A stretch of 54,994 nt of DNA from Candidatus Parcubacteria bacterium. Its GTDB lineage: Bacteria; Patescibacteriota; Patescibacteriia; CAIXNZ01. The notes under the pieces were generated by a model. That model had not been told where the DNA came from. It was given only the letters and a program-made list of their open reading frames with translations, and did not search any database. This document shows positions 8,384 through 16,919 of the stretch, piece by piece (positions within the stretch are counted from its first letter, which is position 1; every line of letters starts with the position of its first letter). The position numbers and the translations under genes were made by a program. The stretch spans positions 1 through 54,994 of the forward strand of contig JAPLYG010000007.1 in NCBI GenBank assembly GCA_026395685.1. Reading direction: 5' to 3'.

Positions 8384-8633
8384 AGGTTCAAATTTATATA
8401 TTAGGTCGTTAAGGTTGAGCTTTTATTAATGTACTAATTATAACAGAATAGCTTTAAACTAAGAAATCGGTATTTTGATGGCAGTTTTTTCTGATTAACC
8501 CCAATTTTTCCACTGCAAACGGATTTTTGCCCCTTGGAAAAATTTTTACTTTATGCTAAAATACTAGTATTAAATTCGCTTTCCGCCGTTGGTGGCGATT
8601 CTTTATTTACTTATTAGCTTAACTTACTTAAAT

Positions 8634-9257
8634 ATGACAATATTTTGGCACGGCCAGGGGGCCTTCAAAATAGTGGAAAAGGATGTGGTTGTGGCTATTG
8701 ATCCCCATGACAAGACCGGCTTAAAAATGCCGAAATTTCAGGCTCAGATCTTATTGATAACTGACACTAAAGATCAATATATTAATGCCGAAGGCTTGCG
8801 CGGTGATTCTTTTATGATTGACGGCGCAGGCGAATATGAAGTTAAAAATGTTTTTGTCTATGGCATTCCGGCTGAAAAAAAAGATAATGAGAAGATTACT
8901 ATATATTTAATAGAGATGGAGGGTATTAAAATAGCTCACCTGGGCATGACAACTCAGGATACTTTAACTGATAAGCAGTTGGAGATTTTAGAAGGAGTTG
9001 ATATTTTGTTAGTGCCAGTCGGCGGAGGAGATTCGTTAAAGGCTGCAAGTGCGGTTAAAATTATTTCGCAGATTCAGCCCAGGGTAGTAATTCCCATGTA
9101 TTATAAGTTACCGGGTTTAAATCAAAAACTCGATTCTTTGGATGTATTTTTAAAGGAATACGGTGCGGCTCAGCCAGAAACAGTTGATAAGTATAAAATA
9201 AGCAAAAAGGATTTGCCGCAGGAAGAAACCAGGGTTGTAGTGCTGGCGGCGACATAA
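8634..9257 (+). CDS. metallo-beta-lactamase-fold protein with degenerate metal site (COG2220-like)
   Basis: The track begins at 8589, but MTIFWHGQGAFKI at 8634 is the natural start, because this strand opens the family fold. That gives 207 aa. The layout follows the UlaG/COG2220 branch: first strand with WHGQGAF, VAIDP, QILLITDTKD where active members have THxHxDH, HLGMT near 105, VDILLVPVGG near 127, and VVIPMYYK where members have PMHY. Three of the usual metal-binding histidines are therefore replaced. It is either non-catalytic or metal-independent, perhaps a sensor or binding protein. It lies upstream of a membrane protein and gyrA on the same strand. Confidence 0.75.
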   Translation: MTIFWHGQGAFKIVEKDVVVAIDPHDKTGLKMPKFQAQILLITDTKDQYINAEGLRGDSFMIDGAGEYEVKNVFVYGIPAEKKDNEKITIYLIEMEGIKIAHLGMTTQDTLTDKQLEILEGVDILLVPVGGGDSLKAASAVKIISQIQPRVVIPMYYKLPGLNQKLDSLDVFLKEYGAAQPETVDKYKISKKDLPQEETRVVVLAAT

Positions 9258-9326
9258 CTGACTGGCGAATCCGCGAATCGTATGCTGATAAGAAAAAAAT
9301 AGTTATAAATATTAATATATATTAAA

Positions 9327-10082
9327 ATGAAGGGGAAAAATAAAAAAACAAAAGTTAAAAAGGTAAAAAAGACGGCCAGCAAGTCAGTGGCAAAAAAGCC
9401 TAAAAACATTAAAAAAGCTGTTAAGGTTAAAAAAATCAGTGCAAGTATTTTAGGCGCAAAAATTGAGGTTGCTCAAAGCCTGGGTAAAAAAATTAATGTC
9501 GTGGAGGTCAGAGAGGAAACTCCTGAGATATTGAGAGCCGATCTTTCTCCCCAAGATGATAATCAGCCGGCAACACCGGAAGAAAATGATTTTGAAAATG
9601 ATAATCAGCCAGCTGAACCTGAAGATGAGAATGAAAATAAAAAAACAGAAGCAGAACAGGAGGATGTTTTGGAGTCAGAGGTTTCTGCTGCTGATTCAGA
9701 TATTAAAGAAAACGAATATATGCCCAAAAAGGACTTAACGCCCTTACAAAAAAATATTATTATGTATACTGGCATTGCTTGCGTAATGGCAGCGCTGGTT
9801 GTTTTTTGGGGTTTAAGCATAAAAGCAAGTCTTAGCCAGAATTTACCCGCTGAAAATTATTTGGAAGAAATAAAAAGCGAAGACCTGATTGATCAGATGA
9901 AGGATACTATAGATGGGGTTAAAGACGGCTTATCGCAGGCTCAAAATTTAAATCAAAATACAAATGATTTGCAGGCAGTTAAGGAAAAAATCATTGAGAC
10001 ACAGTTGAAAAATGAAATTGCCGATCAATTGAAAGATAAACTGGAAAATTTAAATACGAATAATATAAACATCAATAAATAA
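9327..10082 (+). CDS. single-pass membrane protein, unknown
   Basis: 251 aa. Residues 1-50 are very Lys-rich (KGKNKKTKVKKVKK...), 70-130 are acidic (Glu/Asp/Asn), then one membrane helix near 147-170 (IIMYTGIACVMAALVVFWGL), then a coiled-coil-like Gln/Asn/Lys/Leu tail to the end. The basic N-terminus suggests it faces the cytoplasm with the tail outside. No catalytic motif is visible. Low-complexity, disordered proteins of this kind are frequent in CPR. It starts at ATG 9327, 69 bp after the MBL-like gene. Confidence 0.65.
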   Translation: MKGKNKKTKVKKVKKTASKSVAKKPKNIKKAVKVKKISASILGAKIEVAQSLGKKINVVEVREETPEILRADLSPQDDNQPATPEENDFENDNQPAEPEDENENKKTEAEQEDVLESEVSAADSDIKENEYMPKKDLTPLQKNIIMYTGIACVMAALVVFWGLSIKASLSQNLPAENYLEEIKSEDLIDQMKDTIDGVKDGLSQAQNLNQNTNDLQAVKEKIIETQLKNEIADQLKDKLENLNTNNININK

Positions 10083-10195
10083 TAAACAATCATCAAGCAA
10101 TATTTAATAGCCAAATTCTAAGACTATTTGTGAATTAGATATTAAAAATTTGAAATTGTTTGAATATTGAGATTTGGTTATTGGTGATTATCAAA
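10083..10195. repeat. family B intergenic inverted repeat
   Basis: Begins AACAATCATCAAGCAATATTTAAT and ends in a partly complementary GGTTATTGGTGATTAT. Related copies occur at 14338-14520, 19325-19440 and 41148-41275. Confidence 0.6.
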
Positions 10196-10196
10196 T

Positions 10197-12755
10197 ATGG
10201 CAAGACTCAAGAAAATTATAAAAGCAAAAAAGATAGCGTTGGAAAAAGACGCAGCTTCCTCTCCAGAGAAAAATGAGGAGGCAAAATTAAGGCAGCCAAA
10301 ATTAATGGAAATTGCCAATTTGGGTAATATTGAAGAAAGATCTTTGGTTGATGAAATGCAGGATTCATATTTGGATTATGCCATGTCTGTCATTGTTTCC
10401 CGCGCCTTGCCTGACGTGCGCGACGGCTTAAAGCCGGTTCACCGCAGGATTTTATATGCCATGTGGGATATTGGTTTAAAGCCCAGCGCTAAATTCCGTA
10501 AATCCGCAACCATCGTCGGTGAAGTTTTGGGTAAATATCATCCGCACGGTGACGCGGCGGTTTATGAATCCATGGTCAGAATGGCGCAGGATTTTTCCAT
10601 GCGCTATCCTTTGGTCTGGGGCCAGGGTAATTTTGGTTCCATGGACGGAGACAGCGCCGCTGCTTATCGTTATACTGAAGCCAAATTGAAGCACGTGGCC
10701 GAAGAAATGCTTTTTGATATTGAAAAAGATACAGTTGATTTTATACCTAATTATGACGGCGTTTATAAAGAACCTTTGATTTTACCGGCGAAACTGCCCA
10801 ATTTGCTTTTAAATGGCGCCATGGGTATCGCGGTCGGTATGGCTACCAATATTCCGCCTCATAATCTTGGTGAATTATGTGACGGCATTACTTATTTGAT
10901 TGATAATCCTAATGCCACGGTTGATGATTTGATGAAATTTATCAAAGGTCCTGACTTTCCGACCGGCGGTATTATTTATGACATCAAAGAGATCAGGCAG
11001 GCTTATGCCACGGGCAAGGGCAAGGTTGTAATGCGCGCTAAAGCCGAGATTATAGAAGACAAGGGCGGTAAATTTAAAATTATTATTACGGAAATTCCTT
11101 ATCAGGTAAACAAAGCTACTTTGGTGGAAAAAATTGCCGAATTGGTTCGTGACAAGAAAATAAAAGACATCAAGGATTTGCGTGATGAGTCTAATAAGGA
11201 CGGCGTGCGGGTGGTGATTGAATTGAAAAAAGAATCTTATCCCAAGAAAATATTAAATCAATTATATAAGCTGACTCAGCTGCAGGAAACTTTCCATGTA
11301 AACACTTTAGCGCTGATTGATGGCTTGCAGCCGCGTATTTTGACTTTAAAGATGATTTTAGAAGAATATGTCAAACATCGCGAATTGGTGATCAAGCGCA
11401 GAACCGAATATGATTTAAACAAGGCAAAGGCCCGAGCGCATATTTTGGAGGGTCTGGTTAAGGCTCTAGATATTATTGATCAGGTAATAAGTACAATTAA
11501 AAAATCCAAAGATAAGGAAGAAGCCAAGCAGAATTTGATGAAAAAATTCAAATTTACGAAAATTCAGGCAGTAGCGATTTTGGAAATGCGATTGCAGCAG
11601 CTGGCTAATATGGAACGTCAGAAATTGATTGACGAACTGAAAGAAATTAAAAAATTAATTGCGGAGTTAGAATCAATTTTAAAATCACGTACCAGGATTT
11701 TAAGTATTATTAAAAATGAACTTGCTGATTTGAAGAAAAAATATGATGACGGACGCAGAACCGAAATTGTAAAAGGCGCTGTCGGTGAATTTTCCGTTAA
11801 AGACTTGATTCCTAATGAGCCGACAATTGTTATTGTCACTGCCGACGGCTATATTAAGAGACTACCGACCGATACTTTCAAGACTCAGGCCAGAGGCGGC
11901 AAGGGAGTCGTTGGTTTAACTACTAAAGAAGAAGATATAGTTGAACACTTTTTTACAACTACTACCCATTCGGATTTATTATTTTTTACCACCAGCGGTC
12001 GCGTTTTCCAGCTGAAAGCCTATGAAGTGCCGCAGGCAACCAGAACAGCCAAGGGTCAGGCTTTGGTTAATTTCCTGCAATTGGCACCTCATGAAAAAGT
12101 TACTTCTATTTTGGATCTGGCTGATCTATCAGATTATAAATATCTGGTTTTGGTAACTAAAAACGGTTTGATTAAAAAAGTTGATATTACGGAAATTACC
12201 AAGGTCAGAAAGAGCGGTTTGATTGCCATTAAATTAAAATCAGGCGATGGTTTGAACTGGGCTAAGCCTTCAACCGGTAATGATGAAATTGTTTTAGTCA
12301 GTTCCAACGGCATTTCTATACGTTTTAAGGAAAAAGGCATCAGGCCAATGGGACGCGCCGCTTCTGGCGTCCGCGGCATCAGATTGAAAAATGGCGATCA
12401 TGTGGTGCGGATGGATATTAATGAAAAAGCCGTCAAAGAGGAACATATGGATTTATTGGTTGTAATGGAAAACGGCTTTGGCAAACGCAGTCCGATTGGT
12501 GAATATCGCTTGCAGGGACGCGGCGGTTCCGGCATCAAAGCTGCCAAGGTAACTTCCAAGACCGGTAAAATCGTTGGCGCGCGTTTGATTAATAATAAAG
12601 ATTTGGATCGCGATATGATCATTATTTCTTCTCATGGCCAGGTGATCAGATTGCCTCTTAGCAGTGTCAGCCAATTGGGTCGCGCAACTCAAGGCGTCAG
12701 GTTGATGAGATTCAAGGAAGAAGGGGACAAAGTGGCAAGTATTACGGTGATTTAA
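10197..12755 (+). CDS. gyrA: DNA gyrase subunit A
   Basis: 852 aa, full length. GyrA cleaves and rejoins DNA in the A2B2 gyrase that adds negative supercoils. Visible: the N-terminal breakage domain with [19 protein letters not shown], the quinolone-pocket stretch [19 protein letters not shown], and the catalytic Tyr in [11 protein letters not shown] (about residue 162). The C-terminal beta-pinwheel has the GyrA box QGRGGSGIK, which distinguishes it from ParC. At the position of E. coli Ser83 there is Ala and at Asp87 there is Glu, both seen naturally elsewhere. A Lys-rich extension of about 35 residues precedes the conserved start. No SD (TTATCAAAT before ATG). Confidence 0.97.
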   Translation: MARLKKIIKAKKIALEKDAASSPEKNEEAKLRQPKLMEIANLGNIEERSLVDEMQDSYLDYAMSVIVSRALPDVRDGLKPVHRRILYAMWDIGLKPSAKFRKSATIVGEVLGKYHPHGDAAVYESMVRMAQDFSMRYPLVWGQGNFGSMDGDSAAAYRYTEAKLKHVAEEMLFDIEKDTVDFIPNYDGVYKEPLILPAKLPNLLLNGAMGIAVGMATNIPPHNLGELCDGITYLIDNPNATVDDLMKFIKGPDFPTGGIIYDIKEIRQAYATGKGKVVMRAKAEIIEDKGGKFKIIITEIPYQVNKATLVEKIAELVRDKKIKDIKDLRDESNKDGVRVVIELKKESYPKKILNQLYKLTQLQETFHVNTLALIDGLQPRILTLKMILEEYVKHRELVIKRRTEYDLNKAKARAHILEGLVKALDIIDQVISTIKKSKDKEEAKQNLMKKFKFTKIQAVAILEMRLQQLANMERQKLIDELKEIKKLIAELESILKSRTRILSIIKNELADLKKKYDDGRRTEIVKGAVGEFSVKDLIPNEPTIVIVTADGYIKRLPTDTFKTQARGGKGVVGLTTKEEDIVEHFFTTTTHSDLLFFTTSGRVFQLKAYEVPQATRTAKGQALVNFLQLAPHEKVTSILDLADLSDYKYLVLVTKNGLIKKVDITEITKVRKSGLIAIKLKSGDGLNWAKPSTGNDEIVLVSSNGISIRFKEKGIRPMGRAASGVRGIRLKNGDHVVRMDINEKAVKEEHMDLLVVMENGFGKRSPIGEYRLQGRGGSGIKAAKVTSKTGKIVGARLINNKDLDRDMIIISSHGQVIRLPLSSVSQLGRATQGVRLMRFKEEGDKVASITVI

Positions 12756-12762
12756 ATAAAAG

Positions 12763-12791
12763 ACTCCGTGCCATTGTGGCGCGGAGTTTTT
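12763..12791 (+). terminator. gyrA terminator
   Basis: ACTCCG-t-GCCA-ttg-TGGC-g-CGGAGT followed by TTTTTG, 8 bp after the gyrA stop. Confidence 0.85.
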
Positions 12792-12835
12792 GTTTCAATT
12801 TGGTTGGAATAGCGATGTATAAAAAGGATAACAGA

Positions 12836-12915
12836 ACCTCAGATTTAATTCACTGATAGCACAGATACCACATCAGTGTAATCTGTGATAAAAAATCAGT
12901 GGTTAAGTTTTCTCA
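12836..12915. repeat. family A intergenic inverted repeat (copy 1)
   Basis: AACCTCAGATTTAATTCACTGATAGCACAGAT ... is mirrored by ATCTGTGATAAAAAATCAGTGGTTAAG, giving a long imperfect hairpin. Near copies occur at 13448-13545 and 13803-13885, all within 1.1 kb. Confidence 0.7.
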
Positions 12916-12923
12916 TATAATAA

Positions 12924-12957
12924 AAAAATCCCGCACCACTTCGTGGGGGGATTTTGG
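12924..12957 (-). terminator. terminator of the 86-aa gene
   Basis: On the minus strand AAATCCC ... GGGATTT with an inner CCAC-gaa-GTGG, followed by TTTTTTT. Confidence 0.75.
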
Positions 12958-12973
12958 TAATCGTGAAAGAACG

Positions 12974-13234
12974 TCATTCGCGGATGCTGGCGATCTCTCC
13001 TTTCTGCTTAAACGCTGATTGCAGCTTCTCCAGAGCTACTCTTTCTCCAGTAATTTCAATGTGCTGGCCGTTTTCTGAAACATGGCCTAATTTCACCTGT
13101 ACATCGTGTTGGCCGTTTTCTGAAATAGGGCCCAATCTCTCTCGCACATCGCGTTGATACTCCCTGACCGTGTCGTCAACAAGTTTAAAAACCTCGCCGC
13201 GATCCTTATCAATTGTCAGATTCAACGTTGCCAT
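12974..13234 (-). CDS. small hypothetical protein, 86 aa
   Basis: Unrecognised. MATLNLTIDKDRGEVFKLVDDTVREYQRDVRERLGPISENGQ... contains two copies of the segment (I/V)SENGQH (about residues 37 and 53), each followed by beta-type sequence (DVQVKLGH, IEITGERV); this may be an internal duplication of a small beta hairpin unit. A strong SD (AAGGAGGTGATAAC before ATG) and its own terminator mark it as one of the SD-type cassette genes. No signal peptide. Confidence 0.7.
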   Translation of the reverse strand: MATLNLTIDKDRGEVFKLVDDTVREYQRDVRERLGPISENGQHDVQVKLGHVSENGQHIEITGERVALEKLQSAFKQKGEIASIRE

Positions 13235-13447
13235 GTTATCACCTCCTTGTTTTGTTCTGGCCGCAATTACGGCGTTTTAAAGCCAATTGTATGGGATAAC
13301 CTTTCTAATTTTTAGCTTAGCAGAATCTATCCAAGTGTCAAGGGATAATAAAATCGAACTCTTGCCCAGTCGTTCGCGAGCGACAACTCTTGCCAAAAAT
13401 TGGGATTTTAGGTATACTGGATTATAGTTAATTATAATTAATAATGA

Positions 13448-13545
13448 AACCTTGGAACCACGGATTTCATTCACTGATTGCACTGATATGTAATTCGATT
13501 AAATAATCTGTGTTATCTGTGAGGATAAATCAGTGGTTAAGGTTT
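13448..13545. repeat. family A intergenic inverted repeat (copy 2)
   Basis: GGAACCACGGATTTCATTCACTGATTGCACTGATAT ... ATCTGTGAGGATAAATCAGTGGTTAAGG; same ends as copy 1. It sits directly before rpmF. Confidence 0.7.
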
Positions 13546-13555
13546 CCCAAATACT

Positions 13556-13801
13556 ATGTCAGTACCAGCAAAAAAACGACCAGCAGGGGAGAAAAGACGA
13601 CGAGCAGCCCATTTTGCCTTAAAAAGAGTAAAATACGCAACTTGTCCCAAATGTAAAAAATCAAAAATGCCTCACGCTGTTTGCCCGTTTTGCGGCAGTT
13701 ATAAAGGTAAGGAAGTTTTGAAGTCTCATTTGGATAAAAAAGAATTGAAAAAGGCACAAAAACAGAAAGTTCGCGCAGCAGAGAAGCAACAGGGTAGATA
13801 A
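13556..13801 (+). CDS. rpmF: 50S ribosomal protein bL32
   Basis: 81 aa, slightly long for bL32 because of a Lys/Gln-rich C-terminal extension. The start MSVPAKKRPAGEKRRRAAH is characteristic, followed by the zinc ribbon CPKC-x9-HAVCPFCG-type motif (residues about 31-48) and the GxYKGKEV sequence. It binds 23S rRNA near the peptidyl-transferase exit region. No SD; the start follows the family A repeat by about 10 bp. The next gene is nusB on the same strand. Confidence 0.95.
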   Translation: MSVPAKKRPAGEKRRRAAHFALKRVKYATCPKCKKSKMPHAVCPFCGSYKGKEVLKSHLDKKELKKAQKQKVRAAEKQQGR

Positions 13802-13802
13802 G

Positions 13803-13885
13803 AATAGCTGAAACACAGAAATAATTCACTGAAAACACAGAATATTTTCACTGAATTCTGTGAATTTTATTCAGTTGTTAAACCA
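13803..13885. repeat. family A intergenic inverted repeat (copy 3, diverged)
   Basis: Contains ATTCACTGAAAACACAGAAT ... ATTCTGTGAATTTTATTCAG, the same element in shortened form, between rpmF and nusB. Confidence 0.55.
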
Positions 13886-13896
13886 TCTCAATTTCT

Positions 13897-14331
13897 ATGT
13901 CCAACCGACATCTTTCTAGAACCATGGCCATGCAAACCTTATATCAGTGGGATTTCAACGGCCAAAAGGACAACAATCTTAAAGATTTGTTGGCTTATAA
14001 TTTGCAGGAATTTGCGCCCGGGTTCAATGATGAAAATTTTTCCTGGCATTTAATCGAGGGTGTCATTAAATATCATGAAGAAATTGATGGTTTGATAAAA
14101 AAATATGCAACTGAGTGGCCGATTGAACAGATTACCATTATTGACCGCAATATTTTGCGCATTGGCGTATATGAGCTGAAATTTGATCAGGATATTCCAT
14201 CCAAGGTTGCTATTAATGAAGCCATTGAAGTGGCTAAAACTTTTGGCGGCGAATCTTCCGGCAAGTTTGTTAACGGTGTTTTGGGTGCGATTTATAAGGA
14301 ACTGGAAGCAGCTGGGCAAATAAAAGAATAA
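13897..14331 (+). CDS. nusB: transcription antitermination factor NusB
   Basis: 144 aa, normal length. All-helical NusB fold: [13 protein letters not shown] at the N-terminus, the central [21 protein letters not shown] (about 80-100) and the C-terminal [32 protein letters not shown] signature. NusB with NusE (S10) binds boxA RNA and supports rRNA transcription. It lies between ribosome-related rpmF and rnc. No SD. Confidence 0.95.
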   Translation: MSNRHLSRTMAMQTLYQWDFNGQKDNNLKDLLAYNLQEFAPGFNDENFSWHLIEGVIKYHEEIDGLIKKYATEWPIEQITIIDRNILRIGVYELKFDQDIPSKVAINEAIEVAKTFGGESSGKFVNGVLGAIYKELEAAGQIKE

Positions 14332-14337
14332 GGTTTA

Positions 14338-14520
14338 AAATAACCAATCATCAAACAAATACTAAATCCGAAATCCTGAATTCTAAACAAATTCTAAATT
14401 CCAAATCCAAATGACTAAAATGATTTTGAATTTTGAGAATTTGGGCTTTGATATTGTTTAGGATTTAGATATTAGTGCTTAGAATTTTATTGGTTGTTGA
14501 TTATTGGTAATTGGATATTA
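14338..14520. repeat. family B intergenic inverted repeat
   Basis: ATAACCAATCATCAAACAAATACTAAAT at the left, mirrored by ATTGGTTGTTGATTATTGGTAATT at the right; the middle is full of AAATTCTAAATTCCAAAT-type short repeats. Confidence 0.65.
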
Positions 14521-14598
14521 TAATAAATTATTATTAATCGGCTTTGAGTTGTGTGCTTTGAATAAACAGAGCCCATAGCCTAATGCCCATAGCTAACT

Positions 14599-15291
14599 AT
14601 GAGCGAAATCTCTAAATTAGAAAAAAATCTGGGAGTTAAATTTGTTAACCGCGATTTGATTACCCAGTCCGTAGTGCATCGTTCCTATTTGAATGAGCAC
14701 CCGGAATTTGAACTGGATCATAATGAGCGCCTGGAATTTTTAGGCGATGCTGTTTTGGAATTAATTGTTACGGAACATCTTTATCGTACTTATCCTAATC
14801 CCGAAGGCGAATTAACAAATTGGCGCGCATCTTTGGTTAACGCAATCATGCTTGCGGGAATTGCCAAGGATTTGGGTATTGAAGATTTTCTTTATTTAAG
14901 CAAGGGGGAATCAGCCGATGCCAATTCTAAAGCGCGTATGTATATTTTGGCCAATGCCATGGAAGCAGTTATAGGCGCGATTTATCTGGATCAGGGGTAT
15001 GAAGTTTCCCGCAAGTTTGTGCATGATAAGGTGATTTCTAAATTACCAGAAATTTTGGAAAAAAAATTATACGAAGATCCGAAATCACGATTTCAGGAGA
15101 TTAGTCAGGACAAAGTCGGCGTTACCCCGACTTACAAGGTGCTGGAAGAATCAGGCCCGGATCATGCCAAGCATTTTGTCATTGGCGTATTTCTGAAAAA
15201 GGACATGATTGCCAAGGGCGAAGGCACCAGCAAGCAGGAAGCTCAGGTATCTGCGGCTGAAGAAGCATTAAAAATTAAAAATTGGGAATAA
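14599..15291 (+). CDS. rnc: ribonuclease III
   Basis: 230 aa, full length. The RNase III signature HNERLEFLGDAVLELIVTEHLY (about residues 41-62) is intact, with the second catalytic acidic patch at NAMEAVIGAIYLDQGY (about 119-133). A double-stranded RNA-binding domain (DPKSRFQEISQDKVGVTPTYKVLEESGPDH ... GTSKQEAQVSAAEEAL) occupies about 155-228. It cuts double-stranded RNA, including rRNA precursors. Downstream of nusB; no SD. Given the long stems in the putative RNAs of this window, RNase III could be one of their processing enzymes, which is inference. Confidence 0.96.
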   Translation: MSEISKLEKNLGVKFVNRDLITQSVVHRSYLNEHPEFELDHNERLEFLGDAVLELIVTEHLYRTYPNPEGELTNWRASLVNAIMLAGIAKDLGIEDFLYLSKGESADANSKARMYILANAMEAVIGAIYLDQGYEVSRKFVHDKVISKLPEILEKKLYEDPKSRFQEISQDKVGVTPTYKVLEESGPDHAKHFVIGVFLKKDMIAKGEGTSKQEAQVSAAEEALKIKNWE

Positions 15292-15292
15292 A

Positions 15293-15392
15293 AAAACACT
15301 CTGTCATCCAGAGCGAAGCGAAGGATCTCCTTGGACATCGATGACCAAAGAGATTTCTCATCTTATTCGGAATGACAGAGCGTTTTTGTTTT
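15293..15392. repeat. family C element (CTCTGTCATCC...GATGACAGAG type)
   Basis: ACACTCTGTCATCC ... GGAATGACAGAGCGTTTTTG flanks an inner GAGCGAAGCGAAGGATCTCC. It doubles as the rnc terminator. Relatives lie at 41276-41362 and 48453-48612. Confidence 0.7.
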
Positions 15393-15417
15393 TCAAAAAA
15401 GCCGATTTTTTTATTTA

Positions 15418-15465
15418 TCCTGACCTTCGTCAGCCGTAGCTGACTTCGGTCAGCGAAGGCTGGTC
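15418..15465. repeat. short inverted repeat at a gene end
   Basis: TGACCTTCGTCAGCCGTAGCTGACTTCGGTCAGCGAAGGCTGGTCA is built of nested CTTCG/CGAAG and GTCAGC/GCTGAC pairs. It contains the last codons of the minus-strand gene 15430-15807. Confidence 0.55.
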
Positions 15466-15807
15466 AATTAATATCTGCCAGCCGCGGATGGATTCGCGGT
15501 TTTTGAACTGCTCTGGCGCTTCTCCTTCAAATTCAATTTCCCAGCGGGAAAATTGCTTGTCTGTAATTTTTAATTCTAGGTAAGTCGGAACAGTGATTCC
15601 TGGCAGTTCAAGCTTCATGCCGATTTTGGCCAGTTTGCCGGAAACTGGGGTGGGATAATCTTTTTCTTTTGTTTCCCTCAGGTCGCTAAAACGGATTCTT
15701 TTGGTGCCGGTATATTCATCAACAGCATGGTAGCTGAAAATTATTTTTGCCTGGTTTAAGAGATCTGTGGCTTCTTTTTGAGTTAAAACACAGCGGAATT
15801 CTTCCAT
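15430..15807 (-). CDS. hypothetical protein, 125 aa
   Basis: No family recognised. MEEFRCVLTQKEATDLLNQAKIIFSYHAVDEYTGTKRIRFSDLRE... looks like a small soluble alpha+beta protein; PGITVPTYLELKITDKQFSRWEIEFEG suggests a beta sheet in the second half, reminiscent of a CYTH-like ligand-binding barrel, but I cannot assert it. The last 10 or so residues (QPSLTEVSYG) are encoded by the inverted repeat at 15418-15465, so the original C-terminus may have been altered by repeat insertion. No SD. Confidence 0.65.
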   Translation of the reverse strand: MEEFRCVLTQKEATDLLNQAKIIFSYHAVDEYTGTKRIRFSDLRETKEKDYPTPVSGKLAKIGMKLELPGITVPTYLELKITDKQFSRWEIEFEGEAPEQFKNRESIRGWQILIDQPSLTEVSYG

Positions 15808-15894
15808 AATGATAAAATTAGTTTTTAATAAATTTATGCCCCACTTTAGTGGGTGTTCGGAATGCCTGCTAAAGCAGGGTATAAAATATTTTAT

Positions 15895-16371
15895 TTAAAT
15901 TTTTTCGTGTTTAAGATAGTTATTATTTTCATCAAAGAAAAATCTGAATTTTGTTTTTTTTCCATTTAAGGCATCCTTAAGCCAGTAAATATCATCCGGC
16001 CACATTTGAGCAAAGGGGATTTGTGAAATTTCCCACCATTGAGGAAAACATTCTTCACATTCGCACAGATCTCCGCTAAATTCTTTGGCTAGAAAAATAT
16101 GACAGACTTGATTGTTGTCCGGCTTATGCGGCCAAATAAATTCGATGTATCCCAAATTAGTTAAATTATTAGGTTTATATCCTGTTTCTTCCTCAACTTC
16201 ACGAATCGCTGCTTGTTCCGGCGTTTCTCCCGGTTTAACTTTGCCGCCCGGACCATTCCAGCGGCCCTGGCCAAAGCCTTTTTTCTTCATAATTAAAAGA
16301 ACCTTGTTTTGGTCATTCAGCAGATAACATAAGTTGGTTATATAATTAAAGGAGTTGAGCATTGTTGACAA
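15895..16371 (-). CDS. Nudix hydrolase, MTH1/8-oxo-dGTPase type
   Basis: 158 aa. KGFGQGRWNGPGGKVKPGETPEQAAIREVEEETGYKP contains the full Nudix box and the GRWNGxGGKV lead-in typical of MTH1-type oxidised-purine nucleotide pyrophosphatases, which clean the nucleotide pool. WPDD near residue 128 and YLKDAL also fit that branch. Met1 or Met4 could be the start; the -35 box of the plus-strand promoter at 16365 overlaps the start codon, so the two divergent genes share regulatory space. Confidence 0.85.
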   Translation of the reverse strand: MSTMLNSFNYITNLCYLLNDQNKVLLIMKKKGFGQGRWNGPGGKVKPGETPEQAAIREVEEETGYKPNNLTNLGYIEFIWPHKPDNNQVCHIFLAKEFSGDLCECEECFPQWWEISQIPFAQMWPDDIYWLKDALNGKKTKFRFFFDENNNYLKHEKI

Positions 16372-16393
16372 AAGGCTAATTTAGGTGTATTAT
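16365..16393 (+). promoter_or_regulatory. promoter of the 72-aa gene
   Basis: TTGACA (16365-16370), 17-bp spacer, TATTAT (16388-16393). Its -35 box covers the first codons of the divergent Nudix gene. Confidence 0.75.
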
Positions 16394-16431
16394 TAATTGA
16401 TGAAAATCAAATATCAAGGGAGGAGGATGCC

Positions 16432-16650
16432 ATGGCAGATGTGATTTTGTTGCCGCTTTCCCAGTTGAGTTTTGCCCAGTTGTTGGAGCGTCAAAAAACG
16501 CGCAGGCGTCAGCTCGTCGAGTTCGGTCATTCTCCTTTGATTGTTGAGATTGCCGAGAAAGATCTCGAGGATATCGAGGCGGAGTTGAAAAAAATTTCCT
16601 TGCGTACTAAGGCCAGAGTTAAGTCGCAATTGCGGCTGGTTCCGGACTAG
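16432..16650 (+). CDS. small hypothetical protein, 72 aa
   Basis: Unrecognised. MADVILLPLSQLSFAQLLERQKTRRRQLVEFGHSPLIVEIAEKDLEDIEAELKKISLRTKAR...: mostly helical, with a basic RQKTRRRQ patch and a long amphipathic helix that could form a coiled coil or bind RNA. Strong SD (GGGAGGAGGATGCC before ATG), own promoter and terminator, GC-richer codons than neighbours: one of the SD-type cassettes. Confidence 0.7.
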   Translation: MADVILLPLSQLSFAQLLERQKTRRRQLVEFGHSPLIVEIAEKDLEDIEAELKKISLRTKARVKSQLRLVPD

Positions 16651-16673
16651 GAACCCTAGGCCAGTTTATTAAA

Positions 16674-16706
16674 GAGTCTATCTCAAAGTGAGCGGCTCTT
16701 TTTATT
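16674..16706 (+). terminator. terminator of the 72-aa gene
   Basis: AAGAG-tctat-CTCA-aag-TGAG-cgg-CTCTT followed by TTT. Confidence 0.7.
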
Positions 16707-16727
16707 TTGTCATAAAAAAGTCGTTAA

Positions 16728-16755
16728 TGCAAAAAGCCCCGCGTCGCGGGGCTTC
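16728..16755 (-). terminator. terminator of the 28-aa ORF
   Basis: Nearly perfect palindrome AGCCCCGCG-t-CGCGGGGCT; on the minus strand it ends in TTTTTGC. Confidence 0.8.
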
Positions 16756-16759
16756 GATA

Positions 16760-16846
16760 CTATTTTTTTAATCTTCCAGCTCTTTTTTCGCGCCATTTCA
16801 GTTTGGGACATTTGACGCCGGTAGAGATTTTTTTACCTTTAGCCAT
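16760..16846 (-). CDS. 28-aa basic micro-protein
   Basis: Too short for the ORF track. ATG at 16846 to TAG at 16760 encodes MAKGKKISTGVKCPKLKWRE... ending in RAGRLKK: 28 residues, about a third Lys/Arg, one Cys and one Trp. A strong terminator begins 5 bp after its stop, which argues that it ends a transcript. Its composition resembles the smallest ribosomal proteins, but I cannot match it to one. No SD, as for the housekeeping genes here. Moderately likely to be real. Confidence 0.5.
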   Translation of the reverse strand: MAKGKKISTGVKCPKLKWREKRAGRLKK

Positions 16847-16919
16847 ATTTGGAGAATTATGAATTATGAAATTTTTGTTAAGTCGTATAATTATCTTGAA
16901 ATTATTCTTATCACTTTTA

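Noticed and set aside
13277-13838. Minus-strand ORFs around rpmF (68 and 94 aa)
   Set aside because: They are antisense shadows of the family A repeat and of rpmF, without SD or conserved composition.
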